Below are positions 1-10,120 of a DNA stretch of 64,000 nucleotides, piece after piece. The position numbers and the translations under genes are program-made. The stretch is from Clostridium sp. BJN0013 (GTDB lineage Bacteria; Bacillota; Clostridia; Clostridiales; Clostridiaceae), in NCBI RefSeq assembly GCF_040939125.1, contig NZ_CP162495.1:3224001-3288000 (forward strand), given 5' to 3'. Below the pieces are notes generated by a model that ran no database searches, was not told the DNA's origin, and was given only the letters and a program-made list of their open reading frames with translations. How positions within the stretch are numbered: position 1 is the first letter of the stretch; each line of letters begins with the position of its first letter.

Positions 1-722
1 TTAGTAGTACCCTGCATATATATTTGGGAATTATCTACACTGTTTAGACTATCATATAAAGCAGATATTATATTATTAAATATATCTTCATAGCCTTTTA
101 AATCTATCCTCAAGTTATTTATAACTTTTAAATTTATTTGCTCTGCAGTTAGATTTTTCAGTCTGGCATTTAATATATTGCTTAACTTATTAAGCACATC
201 ATCTGAAATAGCTTTTCCTACCTTTATCAAATTGTTTTTTATAATTCCACTGTCAACTATTACCACTAATAATATATTTTTACTGGATTCAATATTTATT
301 AGTTGCACATGTCTTATATACCCCTTTTTAATGGATGGTGCCTTTACTATGGAAGTAAGTTTTGTCAACTGTGACAAAAGATTGATAGCTTGCTTTATTA
401 TCTTATCAACTTCAAATAAAGTGACATCTATTATCTGGCTTTTTATTATATAAAGTTCTTCAGGAGTTAAATTGGGTATTTGCATTAATTCATCTACATA
501 TAGTCTATAACCTTTATTTGAAGGTATTCTCCCTGAAGAGCTGTGAAGCTGTTCCAAATACCCCATATCTTCCAGATCAGACATTTCATTCCGTATAGTA
601 GCTGAACTTACACCTAAATTATATTTTTTAGCTATGGTTCTAGATCCTACAGGCTCTGCCGTATTTATATAATCATTTACTATGGCCTGAAGTATTTTTA
701 TTTTTCTCTCATCTATTTCCAT
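1..722 (-). CDS. hrcA: Heat-inducible transcription repressor HrcA (partial, 3' end outside window)
   Basis: Represses class I heat-shock operons by binding CIRCE operators. Reading the minus strand from an ATG at 722 gives about 240 codons without a stop, running off the window edge. The N-terminus (MEIDERKIKILQAIV) and the winged-helix segment (VGSRTIAKKYNLGVSSATIRN, about residues 25-45, shown here in part) are typical of HrcA. An AGAGGTG ribosome-binding site precedes the start, and a CIRCE inverted repeat lies 16 bases upstream, so the gene is self-regulated. Known family order puts grpE-dnaK-dnaJ next, beyond base 1. Identification is firm; full length cannot be judged. Confidence 0.95.
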   Translation of the reverse strand, partial: MEIDERKIKILQAIVNDYINTAEPVGSRTIAKKYNLGVSSATIRNEMSDLEDMGYLEQLHSSSGRIPSNKGYRLYVDELMQIPNLTPEELYIIKSQIIDVTLFEVDKIIKQAINLLSQLTKLTSIVKAPSIKKGYIRHVQLINIESSKNILLVVIVDSGIIKNNLIKVGKAISDDVLNKLSNILNARLKNLTAEQINLKVINNLRIDLKGYEDIFNNIISALYDSLNSVDNSQIYMQGTT

Positions 723-737
723 AATATCACCTCTTTA

Positions 738-764
738 TTAGCACTCGTTAGCATTGAGTGCTAA
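738..764. promoter_or_regulatory. CIRCE operator (HrcA binding site)
   Basis: Perfect 9-9-9 inverted repeat TTAGCACTC, nine-base spacer, GAGTGCTAA. This is the consensus CIRCE element and sits between the hrcA promoter and start codon. Confidence 0.97.
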
Positions 765-777
765 TTACCATGATTAA

Positions 778-806
778 AAAATATCACTCATAATTTTTTT
801 TGTCAA
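778..806 (-). promoter_or_regulatory. Sigma-A promoter of hrcA
   Basis: On the minus strand TTGACA (806-801), a 17-base spacer and TATTTT (783-778). CIRCE follows 13 bases downstream, so HrcA bound there would block transcription start. Confidence 0.75.
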
Positions 807-912
807 CATCATATAAATTATATTATTTAAGTAAATAGTTTAGTTTACCCGGTTTAAAACTGAATTCATAATCTTTTCTCATGTTTTCTCAAAATATCTA
901 ATACAATTGATA

Positions 913-2064
913 TTAGTTTAGTATAAATTCACACATTATACTGTTAGATACCTCCATTCCTCTATTACTTAGGTATAGTCTATTATCCTTTAATATTAAC
1001 ATTTCGTTATTTACATATTTAGTTATTACCTTTCCATATACTGAATAAATATTTTTATTAAATCTATTATTAAAATCAATTATAGAAATTCCTTTCACTT
1101 TTCTAAGACCCATAAACATAAATTCTTCCATATCGTTACAAATGGAATTTTTATGCCTATCCAATTTTAGAATTTTTCCCCTGGTGCCTTCTAAAATATA
1201 TTGTTCTATATTTTCTGTGTTTCTATACCTGTATCCCCCTGCATAGGAATGTGCACCTGCGCCACAACCTACATACTCATTTAAATCCCAGTATACCAGA
1301 TTATGCCTGCACATATTATCCTCTCTGCAAAAATTAGATATTTCATATTGTTTGTAACCTTTTTTCAAGAGAAATTCCAAGGTAAAATCATACATTGCTC
1401 TCTCTTCTTTTTCCGAGGGAAGATTTAATTTGTTTTCTCCATATAGATTATAAAAAGGTGTACCTTTTTCCAGGATAAGACTATAACAGGATATGTGCTC
1501 TGGTGAAATTTTAACCACATTTTCCAGGCAATCTTTCCATATCCCTAAAGTTTGTTCTGGAAGTCCAAATATAAGATCTACATTTATATTTGAAAATCCA
1601 AAATTTCTCGCCATTTTGTATCCTTCTAAAAAATCCTCTAAGGTATGGATTCTCCCTAAATTTTTAAGTATATCATTTTGCCAGGCTTGAAGTCCTATGC
1701 TTAATCTATTAACTCCCATATTCTTTAGGAATATAAGTTTTTCTTTTGTAAATGTACCTGGATTCCCCTCTACTGTGAATTCTAAATCTTCAGTGGTATT
1801 TAATTTTTGTATAGACTTATATATATTATACCACGCATCTAAAGATAAATAGGTGGGAGTTCCCCCACCTATAAATATAGTGTTTATTTTTCTACTTCCT
1901 ATAGTTTCTATATCTTTAGCCAATATTTTTGAATAATCTATCATAAGCTTTTCTTTTCCACTATAAGAAGGAAAATCACAATAGAAGCACTTTTTCTTGC
2001 AAAATGGAATATGTATATATAAAGATAGGGGCTTATTATCATTTACTTCTTTATTATCATACAT
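913..2064 (-). CDS. hemW: Heme chaperone HemW (radical SAM, formerly 'HemN-like')
   Basis: Inserts or carries heme to client proteins; it is not the coproporphyrinogen oxidase itself. The protein has 383 residues. The radical-SAM cysteines form C-x3-C-x2-C at residues 22, 26 and 29, followed by DF as in HemW rather than HemN, and a GGGTP motif lies near residue 66. ATG start has AGAGGT nine bases upstream. It is only 12 bases behind lepA and is followed by hrcA, the usual clostridial order lepA-hemW-hrcA, so co-transcription with lepA is likely. Confidence 0.93.
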   Translation of the reverse strand: MYDNKEVNDNKPLSLYIHIPFCKKKCFYCDFPSYSGKEKLMIDYSKILAKDIETIGSRKINTIFIGGGTPTYLSLDAWYNIYKSIQKLNTTEDLEFTVEGNPGTFTKEKLIFLKNMGVNRLSIGLQAWQNDILKNLGRIHTLEDFLEGYKMARNFGFSNINVDLIFGLPEQTLGIWKDCLENVVKISPEHISCYSLILEKGTPFYNLYGENKLNLPSEKEERAMYDFTLEFLLKKGYKQYEISNFCREDNMCRHNLVYWDLNEYVGCGAGAHSYAGGYRYRNTENIEQYILEGTRGKILKLDRHKNSICNDMEEFMFMGLRKVKGISIIDFNNRFNKNIYSVYGKVITKYVNNEMLILKDNRLYLSNRGMEVSNSIMCEFILN

Positions 2065-2076
2065 ATAATATACCTC

Positions 2077-3885
2077 TTATTCTTCAGTTTTCAGTATAGC
2101 CATAAATGCTTCCTGTGGAATTTCTACCGTTCCTACCTGTCTCATTCTCTTTTTTCCCTCTTTTTGTTTCTCAAGTAATTTTCTCTTTCTTGATATATCT
2201 CCTCCATAACATTTTGCAAGTACATCTTTTCTCATAGCTTTAACTGTTTCTCGTGCTATAATTTTTCCACCTACAGCAGCTTGTATAGGTATTTCAAAAA
2301 GCTGTCTTGGAATTATACCTTTTAACTTTTCAGCTATACCTCTTCCCCTCTCATAGGCTCTTTCTTCTGGAACAATCATAGACAATGCATCTACCATATC
2401 TCCATTTAAAAGCACATCCAGCCTTACTAATTTAGCTGGCTTATATCCTTTTAATTCATAATCTAAAGATGCATAACCTCTAGTTCTGGATTTTAAAACA
2501 TCAAAAAAGTTATATATTATCTCATTTAAGGGTATATCGTAGTTTAACGATACTCTTGCAGTTTCAATATACTGCATATCCTTAAAAATTCCCCTGCGAT
2601 TTTGTGCAAGCTCCATAACTGCTCCTACATATTCAGAAGGAGTTATTATAGACGCTTTCACTATAGGTTCCTTCATATATTCTATTTCTGAAATAGGAGG
2701 CATATTGGTAGGATTTGTAAGTTCCACTACTGTACCATCTGTTTTTCCTATTTTATATATAACAGAGGGGGCTGTAGTTATTATGTTCAAATTAAATTCT
2801 CGCTCTACTCTTTCCTGTATAACATCCATATGTAATAGCCCTAAAAAACCACATCTAAATCCAAAACCTAATGCCACAGAGGTTTCCGGCTCAAAATTTA
2901 AAGCTGCATCATTTACCTGCAGTTTCTCCAATGCCTCTTTTAACTCTCCATATTTTGCTCCATCAACAGGATATATACCACTGTATACCATAGAAATTAC
3001 AGGTCTATACCCTTTTAAAGGTTCTTTTGCCTGATTCTTAGCTCCAGTTACAGTATCACCTACCCGGGCATCTCTTACATTTTTAATAGATGCAGTAAAA
3101 TACCCTACATCTCCAGCCCTTAATTCAGCCCTTGGCATAAAATTGGGAACAAATATGCCCGTTTCTGTAACTTCATATATCTTTCCAGTAGCCATAAGTT
3201 TTATTTCATCTCCAGGTTTAATAGTACCTTCTTTTACTCTTATATGACAAACTACTCCTTTATAACTATCATAATTTGAATCAAATATAAGTGCTTTTAA
3301 GGGAGCATTTTCTTCTCCCTGTGGAGGTGGTATTTTATCCACTATTGCTTCCAGCACCTGCTCTATATTAAGGCCTGTCTTTGCAGAAACAAGAGGAGCT
3401 TCAGAAGTTTCTATTCCTATAACATCTTCTATTTCTTCCTTTACTTCCTCAGCCCTAGCGCTTGGAAGATCTATTTTATTTATCACAGGCAGTATCTCCA
3501 AATCGTGCTCCATTGCCAAATAGCAATTTGCCAAAGTTTGAGCTTGAATTCCCTGTGTGGCATCTACTACTAAAATTGCTCCTTCACAAGCTGCCAAACT
3601 TCTTGAAACTTCATAATTAAAATCCACATGTCCCGGTGTATCTATAAGATTTAATACATATTCTTCTCCATTATCCCTTTTATATACAAGCCTTATAGCC
3701 TGAGATTTTATAGTTATACCTCTCTCTTTTTCTAGTTCCATATTGTCAAGTACTTGAGAATCCATTTCTCTTTCAGTAAGTGTTCCTGTCTTTTCAATTA
3801 ATCTATCTGCCAATGTAGATTTACCGTGATCTATGTGAGCTACTATGGAAAAATTTCTTATATGTTTTTGTCTTTCGGTCTGCAT
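2077..3885 (-). CDS. lepA: Elongation factor 4 (LepA), back-translocating ribosomal GTPase
   Basis: Ribosome-binding translational GTPase. Motifs: G1 [11 protein letters not shown]3 DTPGH, G4 NKID, then EF-G-like domains II, III and V and the LepA-specific C-terminal domain, 602 residues in all. I start it at the ATG at 3885 ([13 protein letters not shown]) because GGAGG lies eight bases upstream; an in-frame TTG at 3900 overlaps that ribosome-binding site and is unlikely. Twelve bases separate it from hemW downstream. Confidence 0.97.
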   Translation of the reverse strand: MQTERQKHIRNFSIVAHIDHGKSTLADRLIEKTGTLTEREMDSQVLDNMELEKERGITIKSQAIRLVYKRDNGEEYVLNLIDTPGHVDFNYEVSRSLAACEGAILVVDATQGIQAQTLANCYLAMEHDLEILPVINKIDLPSARAEEVKEEIEDVIGIETSEAPLVSAKTGLNIEQVLEAIVDKIPPPQGEENAPLKALIFDSNYDSYKGVVCHIRVKEGTIKPGDEIKLMATGKIYEVTETGIFVPNFMPRAELRAGDVGYFTASIKNVRDARVGDTVTGAKNQAKEPLKGYRPVISMVYSGIYPVDGAKYGELKEALEKLQVNDAALNFEPETSVALGFGFRCGFLGLLHMDVIQERVEREFNLNIITTAPSVIYKIGKTDGTVVELTNPTNMPPISEIEYMKEPIVKASIITPSEYVGAVMELAQNRRGIFKDMQYIETARVSLNYDIPLNEIIYNFFDVLKSRTRGYASLDYELKGYKPAKLVRLDVLLNGDMVDALSMIVPEERAYERGRGIAEKLKGIIPRQLFEIPIQAAVGGKIIARETVKAMRKDVLAKCYGGDISRKRKLLEKQKEGKKRMRQVGTVEIPQEAFMAILKTEE

Positions 3886-3964
3886 ACTATTTTCCTCCAA
3901 TATTACTAACTATATGGATAGCTACAGTAAATTATATCATAACGCATATATAGTGAAAAGCCTA

Positions 3965-4288
3965 TTATTTAGTAAATTTGTCTTCTATGTTTTCAAATAT
4001 GTGTTCAGTTTTGTTTGTGACTTTAGAAATCCCAGAATGGACCCCTTCTCCTATTGAGTTTACAAGCTTTTTTGTACCATTTTTAAAATTATAACCTATT
4101 TTATTATTTATGTATAAAGAATATTCTCCCATATCTACTCTGAAGTCAAAAGGTGAAAGGGAACAATCTATTTTAAAGTTTGAATCATCTTTTATAAATT
4201 CCGGCAACCTTGCGGTAACAATTGTAAAACCCGCAAAGATTATTATAGTAAAAATTATTATCACAGCTATAACTCCTTTTTTACTCAC
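3965..4288 (-). CDS. Small single-pass membrane protein of unknown function
   Basis: About 107 residues. I prefer the GTG at 4288 (VSKKGVIAV) since GGGGTGA precedes it by five bases; the upstream ATG at 4312 overlaps the site. One hydrophobic helix (roughly residues 4-26) is followed by a soluble tail of about 80 residues rich in Lys, Asn and Gly, without recognisable motif. It lies between spoIIP and lepA. Clostridial genomes often have a small protein here; I do not recognise a function. Confidence 0.7.
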   Translation of the reverse strand: MSKKGVIAVIIIFTIIIFAGFTIVTARLPEFIKDDSNFKIDCSLSPFDFRVDMGEYSLYINNKIGYNFKNGTKKLVNSIGEGVHSGISKVTNKTEHIFENIEDKFTK

Positions 4289-4358
4289 AAAAATCACCCC
4301 TATAACAAACATTGTTTACATTATAAGGATGATCCTTTTTACAGATTTTATACAAATT

Positions 4359-5447
4359 TTATTTATTAAGTATTTCCGCTATTATTCTAGCCACATATTT
4401 ACCTGTAGCCTTAGATTCATCAGATGTATTTATATCCGCTCCTATTTCCATAAGCACAGCATTATTACTCTTATCCTGATTAAAATATCTAGTTCCATAA
4501 TTATAATAACAAATACCTTTTGCAAGCCCAGGAAATAAATTATTAGAAGTTTCTATTATTTTATTTGCCATAATCATATTTTTATCAAAGTGGGGATTTT
4601 TTCTAGCCATCACCAGCATGAATTTAGCTACATTTTCTCCATTCAATCTAGCGGTTACTGCTTTTTTATCCTCTACTGAATCCCTGTGAAGATCTATTAT
4701 AAGCTTAAAATCTCCATGTTTTTTTAAATAATTATCTAAAGTTACAGAGGATCTTGCATAACTTTGAGTATATGCCTCTGCATCATGAACTGTCTTGTCA
4801 TTTATGGCACATATTCCATAATTATTTTGAAGTTCATTAACTATTACGTCTCCTACGGCACAAACATTTTGTGTATTATCAAAACTATTTGCCTCTCCTG
4901 GTTTATAGCTTTCTGTAGTATGAGTATGATATATAAGTACTTCCGGTGTGCTAGTATCCAAAGTTTTTTTAAGACTTGAATCATATAAAGTTACAGTTTT
5001 ATTTTCTAAATTTAAATCATTCTGGCTGTTGGAACTTGATGTATCACTACTTTTTTCAATTTCTTTATCTTCTAAATTAAATTCATTAAAACTTACATTC
5101 TTTGAACCATCTAAATCCAAAAAAGCCATTTCTCTTCCCAAAAGCGACAACACATCACTGGTATTTAATCCTATCATCTTTAAAGCTGTATCTCTTATAG
5201 AAAAAGTATTTTCTGCCATATCATCTTCTGAAAAAGAAGTAACTTTCACAGTAGATAGGGTGTAATTTAAAACTTGAACATAAAACATATTTCTCTTTTT
5301 ATCACTGCTATATGAGTTAGCTTTTACCATACAAGGCAAAATAATAACTAGTATTATAGTCACTACTAGCATACATATTTCTAACTTGGACCTATATTTA
5401 AAACTATTTCTTCTGTAATTCAATGTTTTCTGCTTTAAATTCTTCAA
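4359..5447 (-). CDS. spoIIP: Stage II sporulation protein P, peptidoglycan amidase/endopeptidase
   Basis: Part of the SpoIIDMP machine that degrades septal peptidoglycan during engulfment in the mother cell. About 362 residues: basic N-terminus, a membrane anchor (about residues 25-42), a low-complexity Ser/Asp/Asn-rich linker, then the zinc hydrolase domain with HTHTTES (metal-binding His and Glu) and DLHRDS, ending in an ILNK tail. A run of G-rich ribosome-binding sequence (GGGAGGGGGG) overlaps the upstream ATG at 5474, so the TTG at 5447 is the better start. It follows gpr on the same strand, a common clostridial pair. Confidence 0.92.
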   Translation of the reverse strand: MKNLKQKTLNYRRNSFKYRSKLEICMLVVTIILVIILPCMVKANSYSSDKKRNMFYVQVLNYTLSTVKVTSFSEDDMAENTFSIRDTALKMIGLNTSDVLSLLGREMAFLDLDGSKNVSFNEFNLEDKEIEKSSDTSSSNSQNDLNLENKTVTLYDSSLKKTLDTSTPEVLIYHTHTTESYKPGEANSFDNTQNVCAVGDVIVNELQNNYGICAINDKTVHDAEAYTQSYARSSVTLDNYLKKHGDFKLIIDLHRDSVEDKKAVTARLNGENVAKFMLVMARKNPHFDKNMIMANKIIETSNNLFPGLAKGICYYNYGTRYFNQDKSNNAVLMEIGADINTSDESKATGKYVARIIAEILNK

Positions 5448-5521
5448 AGCAGTTTTCCCCCCTCCCGTAAACATATTACTGTTAATTTATATGAGAGGTA
5501 TATTAAATTTATTACTTAATT

Positions 5522-5549
5522 TAAAATAAGGAATGTACCTACTCCTTAT
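5522..5549 (-). terminator. Possible terminator after gpr
   Basis: On the minus strand ATAAGGA, a ten-base loop and TCCTTAT followed by TTTAAATT. The stem is short, so this may be partial termination between gpr and spoIIP. Confidence 0.4.
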
Positions 5550-5573
5550 CCACTGCCAGTATAAATCAAAAAT

Positions 5574-6548
5574 TTAATTTAAAAAAGTATTTATATCATT
5601 TAAATCCAAAGCAGGCTGTAGGGCTATATTTATTCCATTGGCAATAATCTTTGAAATTGAATCTATAACTAAATCCACATCTTTAGGTGTCACCACGATA
5701 TTTTCTCCATAGGGTTCTAATATTTCTTTTATCATTTTTTGCTTTTCATCTTTATCTACAGCTTTTAGTGCCTTGTAAAATTCTCCTCCCTTTTTACTCT
5801 GATTTATCATTTCATCTAAAACCAAATCAATAGTATCATTTGCCATAGTAGCTGCATCTACCACTGTAGGCACTCCTATAGCTATTACAGGAACCCCTAA
5901 AGTTTTTTCGCTTAATTCCATTCTTTTATTACCTATTCCAGAGCCGGGAGATATCCCTGTATTGCCTATCTGTATTGTAGTATTTACCCTATCCATCTTT
6001 CTGGAAGCCAGAGCATCTATACATACTATAAGATTAGGCTTTATTTTGTCTACAACTCCTTTTATAATTTCACCGGTTTCAATGCCAGTAATACCTAAAA
6101 CTCCTGGTGAAATAACACATACCGGCCTTATTCCTTCATCTATTTTATCTGGAACTAACTCCTTTAAATGTCTAGTCACCATTAATTTGGAGGCTACTTT
6201 AGGCCCCAGGGCATCCGGGGTTATATTCCAATTTCCAAGGCCAACCACCATTGCTGTCATACTGTCCTCTATACTTATCATGCCTGACAATACTTTTCCC
6301 ATTGCCATACTCACCTTATCTCTCATTTCTCCATCATAGTGAGTAAATTGTGGCATATCTATAGTTATGTAGGAGCCTTTAGGTTTTCCCATGAACTTTT
6401 CTCCAACATCTTCTAATATCTTTACATAAGTTACTTTTATATTGTCTTCCATTTTTTCTTCTATCTCTACTCCTGGAATTTTACTACCTATTTTTTTCTC
6501 GCAGATTTCCTTAGCTTCTACTGCTAAATCCGTTCTTATATTAAACAT
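5574..6548 (-). CDS. gpr: GPR germination protease (SASP-degrading)
   Basis: Degrades the small acid-soluble spore proteins that protect DNA when a spore germinates. 324 residues, normal for peptidase family A25. The N-terminus MFNIRTDLAVEA is the propeptide region that is cleaved when the zymogen matures. Conserved stretches such as GLGNWNITPDALGP and AIGVPTVVDAATM are characteristic. Upstream is a repeat-bearing intergenic region; downstream is spoIIP. In the family it is made in the forespore under sigma-G; I did not identify that promoter. Confidence 0.95.
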   Translation of the reverse strand: MFNIRTDLAVEAKEICEKKIGSKIPGVEIEEKMEDNIKVTYVKILEDVGEKFMGKPKGSYITIDMPQFTHYDGEMRDKVSMAMGKVLSGMISIEDSMTAMVVGLGNWNITPDALGPKVASKLMVTRHLKELVPDKIDEGIRPVCVISPGVLGITGIETGEIIKGVVDKIKPNLIVCIDALASRKMDRVNTTIQIGNTGISPGSGIGNKRMELSEKTLGVPVIAIGVPTVVDAATMANDTIDLVLDEMINQSKKGGEFYKALKAVDKDEKQKMIKEILEPYGENIVVTPKDVDLVIDSISKIIANGINIALQPALDLNDINTFLN

Positions 6549-6600
6549 TTATGTACCACTCTCCATTTACAATTTAATATTAAAATTCAATTATTAATCA

Positions 6601-6664
6601 TATTGAATGATTCTCAGATTTAAGTGAAGTTTGCCACAAGTAATGCTTTTCTCCACATATATCT
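6601..6664 (-). repeat. Dispersed intergenic repeat, copy R1 (one end only)
   Basis: Resembles the tail half of the repeat seen complete at 12727-12878: on the minus strand GTGGAGAAAAGCAT, about 20 variable bases, then CACTTAAATCTGAGAATCA. It lacks the hairpin-containing half, so it is a truncated or diverged copy. Confidence 0.5.
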
Positions 6665-6794
6665 ACACATTATTATTAGTTATTTTCCTTTGCAATATAC
6701 TATTATATAAAGTGAAGAATATATTTAAGTAATTCTTATTATTGCTGCTAGTAATGGTAGTATTCAGATAAAACTAGAGCTATTAAAATTTCCC

Positions 6795-6823
6795 TTGAAG
6801 TGGTTAAAATTTAATGTTATAAT
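6795..6823 (+). promoter_or_regulatory. Sigma-A promoter of rpsT
   Basis: TTGAAG (6795-6800), exactly 17 bases, TATAAT (6818-6823), 80 bases upstream of the rpsT start. A leader of about 70 bases remains. Confidence 0.8.
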
Positions 6824-6904
6824 AGCATTTGTTAAATATAATGAACTCATTGGTAAATTTCCCCAAGGCTGTTGAGATCTAATAATTAATAAGGGGGTGA
6901 AAGC

Positions 6905-7171
6905 ATGGCAAACATAAAGTCTGCAAAGAAGAGAATAAAGGTTATAAAAACCAAAACGCTCAGAAATAAAATTATAAAATCTTCATTAAAAACTACTATA
7001 AAGAAATTTTTAGCTGCAGTTGAAAGTGGAAATGTGGAAGAAGCTAAAGTTAGCTTTACTGCAACTGTAAAAGCTTTGGATATGGCCGCATCAAAAGGTG
7101 TAATTCACAAAAATAAAGCATCTAGAAATAAGTCTAAGTTAGCTTTGAAATTAAATAAATTGACAGCATAA
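6905..7171 (+). CDS. rpsT: 30S ribosomal protein S20
   Basis: Binds 16S rRNA early in 30S assembly. 88 residues, strongly basic, starting [17 protein letters not shown], the S20 signature. AAGGGGGTG ribosome-binding site six bases before ATG. Monocistronic, with its own promoter and a hairpin terminator immediately after the stop; it is convergent with the holA gene, as in many clostridia. Confidence 0.97.
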   Translation: MANIKSAKKRIKVIKTKTLRNKIIKSSLKTTIKKFLAAVESGNVEEAKVSFTATVKALDMAASKGVIHKNKASRNKSKLALKLNKLTA

Positions 7172-7202
7172 TAAATAAACCGGTACCTGCCGGTTATTTA
7201 TT
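7172..7202. terminator. Bidirectional terminator between rpsT and holA
   Basis: AATAAACCGG, six-base loop, CCGGTTATTTATT. A GC core flanked by A- and T-tracts, so it can serve both convergent genes; it abuts the holA stop. Confidence 0.8.
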
Positions 7203-8235
7203 ATGCTGTAGTATTTATTATCAAAAGTTCCATTTCAATTTTTTCATCTGTAGATAGACTCTTTAATTTTTCTTCTGTATTTAAACATAATTCCACAGCT
7301 CTTTTTAGTTGGTTTAAAGTAAACTTTTTACTCTGATTTAACATAACACTGTATCCATATTCTGATTTAATATTTAATTTTTCCATAACTTCTTTTTTGG
7401 CACTTCCACATTTTAAATACAACTTTATTTTTAATAAAATATTAAACTGTCTTTCTATCATGGATAAAATATAGCTTATTTTAATGCCACCATAAATAAG
7501 TTCATTTAATATGTAAAGGGCATCTTTTATCTTTTTATTGGATATGGCATTTACCAAATCAAATATATCCTCTTCACTACTTTTTAAAAATACTTTTTTA
7601 ATATCTTCTCTTTCTATATCTCTGCCATAAGTATAACAACACAACTTTTCAACTTCATTTTCTATCATATTCAAATTGTTATCATTCATAAGACTGCAAA
7701 ATATTCTAAGATCTACTTTTTTTATATTTTTCCCTCTTTCATAAAAAAACTCTTGAACCTTATTTTCCAGTTGGTACCCTTTCATTTTATCAGTTCTTAC
7801 TATACACAAGTGCTTATCCAGACTATATATCTTTTTACCTATTTTATCCCTTTTATTCTTAAATAAATAATACAATATTAAAATACAATGCTCAGGTACA
7901 TTTTTCAAATAATCTCGTATACTATTAAATTCAGAAGAAAGTTTACTTCTATTATCTTGTTCTTCACCTATAAAGGTGGCCCTATATACAAGTACAACCT
8001 TCTTATCACTCATGAAAGGTAATGTTTCACAGGCATTTATTACAGGATCAAAACTTTCAAGAGAACTTCCATCAAATTTTATATAGTTAAACTCTGCAAA
8101 ATCAGGTTTTATAGTTTTCTGAACCAATTTTGTTATATTCTCTTTTATAATAAATTCATCTATTCCACAAAATAAATAACAATTTTCTATATGTGCTTTT
8201 TTTAAATTTTTCTCAAAAGTAAATACATCTATCAA
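7201..8235 (-). CDS. holA: DNA polymerase III delta subunit
   Basis: Clamp-loader subunit that opens the beta clamp. 344 residues, the usual length. An N-terminal AAA-like region (YLFCGIDEFIIKENI) lacks a complete Walker A, as expected for delta, and the C-terminal helical collar (ISYILSMIERQFNILLKIK) is typical. Starts at TTG, with GGAAGTG seven bases upstream. It follows the comEC-like gene by 37 bases on the same strand, the standard Firmicutes comEC-holA order. Confidence 0.9.
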   Translation of the reverse strand: MIDVFTFEKNLKKAHIENCYLFCGIDEFIIKENITKLVQKTIKPDFAEFNYIKFDGSSLESFDPVINACETLPFMSDKKVVLVYRATFIGEEQDNRSKLSSEFNSIRDYLKNVPEHCILILYYLFKNKRDKIGKKIYSLDKHLCIVRTDKMKGYQLENKVQEFFYERGKNIKKVDLRIFCSLMNDNNLNMIENEVEKLCCYTYGRDIEREDIKKVFLKSSEEDIFDLVNAISNKKIKDALYILNELIYGGIKISYILSMIERQFNILLKIKLYLKCGSAKKEVMEKLNIKSEYGYSVMLNQSKKFTLNQLKRAVELCLNTEEKLKSLSTDEKIEMELLIINTTA

Positions 8236-8272
8236 TTATAATCACTTCCATTTTATTTAAATAGAGCAAATA

Positions 8273-10078
8273 TTATTTGATTCTAAAAAGCCTATTTAGT
8301 ATTATATCATATCCCACGCTTTCTTCATTATTTGATAAATACTTTTTGTAATCTTTATTAACATCTTTATTAAGCAATTTCATTTTGGGTATATATATAC
8401 AATTATCTTTTTTAAAAACCTCTATATGGTCTTTGTAATACTTGGTCAATAAAAAATTAAATTCTTTATCCTCATTATAAAATTTGATTTTCATGGAGGT
8501 ATCTAAATTATCGCATACTTTCAAATACATATGTTCATCCAGTCTATATACAAAATTTTTTTCGGGATTGGTCACTATCTTTTCTATTTGTTCATTATCC
8601 TTTATATTCCTTATCCACTGAGTATTAATATAGTCATAATTGCATATAAAAAACCTGTCGAAACCTTTTTTCATAATCACAGCCTCCCCATTACTATTAT
8701 TCATAAAAGTTATAGTAGGAAAAAAGTTATAACTTTGAAAAAAAATTAAGACTGCACAAATTGCAGGAACATATTTAAACTTTTTATATCCATATCTACA
8801 CATGAGGAAACTTATATATATTATAATTATAATTACTCCATCTATATATTTTAAATAAATTATATTAGGGCAAAACTTTAAAATAGCTATATTAATAACT
8901 TCTTCTAAAATAAAAACAAGATTTATAATCCAGGAAATAACTTTAAATACAGGTTCAATAAAGTATAAACATAGTGCTGAATTTCCTAAAATTACTATTA
9001 TTGAAAATAAAGGAATGAGGAATAAATTTCCCGCCATAAATCCCAAACTGAAATTTTGAATTGTAAAAGCTATATAGGGCATAGAAAATATTTGAGAACT
9101 TAAACTGAGACTTATATTGCTGGCTATTTTGGAATGAAGTTTAAATAACTTTCTATAAATTCTTTCATTATATAATATTATTCCAAGGGTTGATAAAAAA
9201 GAAAGTCCAAATCCAATATTTACTATATAATAAGGTTTTACAGCCATTAAGATCAAAGCTGATAAGCTCAAAGAAGATACACTGTCATATTCTTTCAAAA
9301 ACATTTTAGATAGCTTAAATATTAATATCATTATAAAAGATCTCATGGTGGCAGCACCCATACCTGTAAAAATCACATATAAAACAGATATGCCTACAGC
9401 TATTTTAAGGCCAAATATACATTCCAGTGTCTTATATATTATGGCCATATGAAATCCCGATACACTTACAGCATGGATTATTCCCAATTTTTGAAATTCC
9501 TCCATTTGATTCTCACTCATGTAAGCAGTTTCTCCATAGCAAAGGGACATAACCATAGCTGCTCTACTTTCTCCTATTGACTTTTTAAATCTTTCATATA
9601 TATTCTTTTTAAATTTATAAATATTAAATATGATGTCATCCTTACAAGCTTTATATTCTTCTAAAGCATAGTTACCAATTATCCCCTCCTCTATATAGGC
9701 ATTTCTCTTGAAATTCCCCCGTACTTTTATTCTTTGTCCCTCTTTCAACCCTTTTGTTTTACCGTTTAATATAATTTTTCTGCCCTTGAAATCTCCTATA
9801 AAATAGTAATCTTTCCTTTCCACTACTCTAATTTCAATAATCTCTTTAACCTCTACATAAAAATACACATTAAAGGACGCTACTCCGAAAATAAAAAATA
9901 GCATATTGAAAATACAAAACTTAATTTCTAAAGTTAATAATACTATAATAAAAAAAGAAACAGCTAATGCTGCTACCATAAAAATGCTATCTAGAAATAT
10001 TATAGCTGATATACACCCTGCTGCCAGTGAAATGGAATAAAATACCAGTGGCCTTTTTATACTATATTTACTATACAA
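8273..10078 (-). CDS. ComEC/Rec2-family membrane protein without a canonical metallo-beta-lactamase domain
   Basis: ComEC forms the channel for single-stranded DNA uptake in competence. About 601 residues: an N-terminal DUF4131-like region with two to three membrane helices, a beta-rich OB-like part (about 90-140), then the competence domain with VSVSGFHMAI and many helices to about residue 450. The remaining 140 residues contain no HxHxDH zinc motif, so the nuclease-like C-terminal domain of full-length ComEC is absent or replaced. Start chosen at TTG 10078, eight bases after GGAGG; the GTG at 10087 overlaps that site. Confidence 0.85.
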   Translation of the reverse strand: MYSKYSIKRPLVFYSISLAAGCISAIIFLDSIFMVAALAVSFFIIVLLTLEIKFCIFNMLFFIFGVASFNVYFYVEVKEIIEIRVVERKDYYFIGDFKGRKIILNGKTKGLKEGQRIKVRGNFKRNAYIEEGIIGNYALEEYKACKDDIIFNIYKFKKNIYERFKKSIGESRAAMVMSLCYGETAYMSENQMEEFQKLGIIHAVSVSGFHMAIIYKTLECIFGLKIAVGISVLYVIFTGMGAATMRSFIMILIFKLSKMFLKEYDSVSSLSLSALILMAVKPYYIVNIGFGLSFLSTLGIILYNERIYRKLFKLHSKIASNISLSLSSQIFSMPYIAFTIQNFSLGFMAGNLFLIPLFSIIVILGNSALCLYFIEPVFKVISWIINLVFILEEVINIAILKFCPNIIYLKYIDGVIIIIIYISFLMCRYGYKKFKYVPAICAVLIFFQSYNFFPTITFMNNSNGEAVIMKKGFDRFFICNYDYINTQWIRNIKDNEQIEKIVTNPEKNFVYRLDEHMYLKVCDNLDTSMKIKFYNEDKEFNFLLTKYYKDHIEVFKKDNCIYIPKMKLLNKDVNKDYKKYLSNNEESVGYDIILNRLFRIK

Positions 10079-10120
10079 AAAAACCACCTCCTATTACTAT
10101 TTTATCCTAAAAATAATAGG

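Larger units (their letters stand above)
6549..6904. other. Intergenic region between divergent gpr and rpsT
   Basis: No gene. It holds the truncated dispersed repeat R1 (6601-6664) and the rpsT promoter (6795-6823), and otherwise AT-rich sequence. Confidence 0.7.

Noticed and set aside
178-453. Plus-strand open frame near the left edge
   Set aside because: Antisense to hrcA, with no signals of its own.
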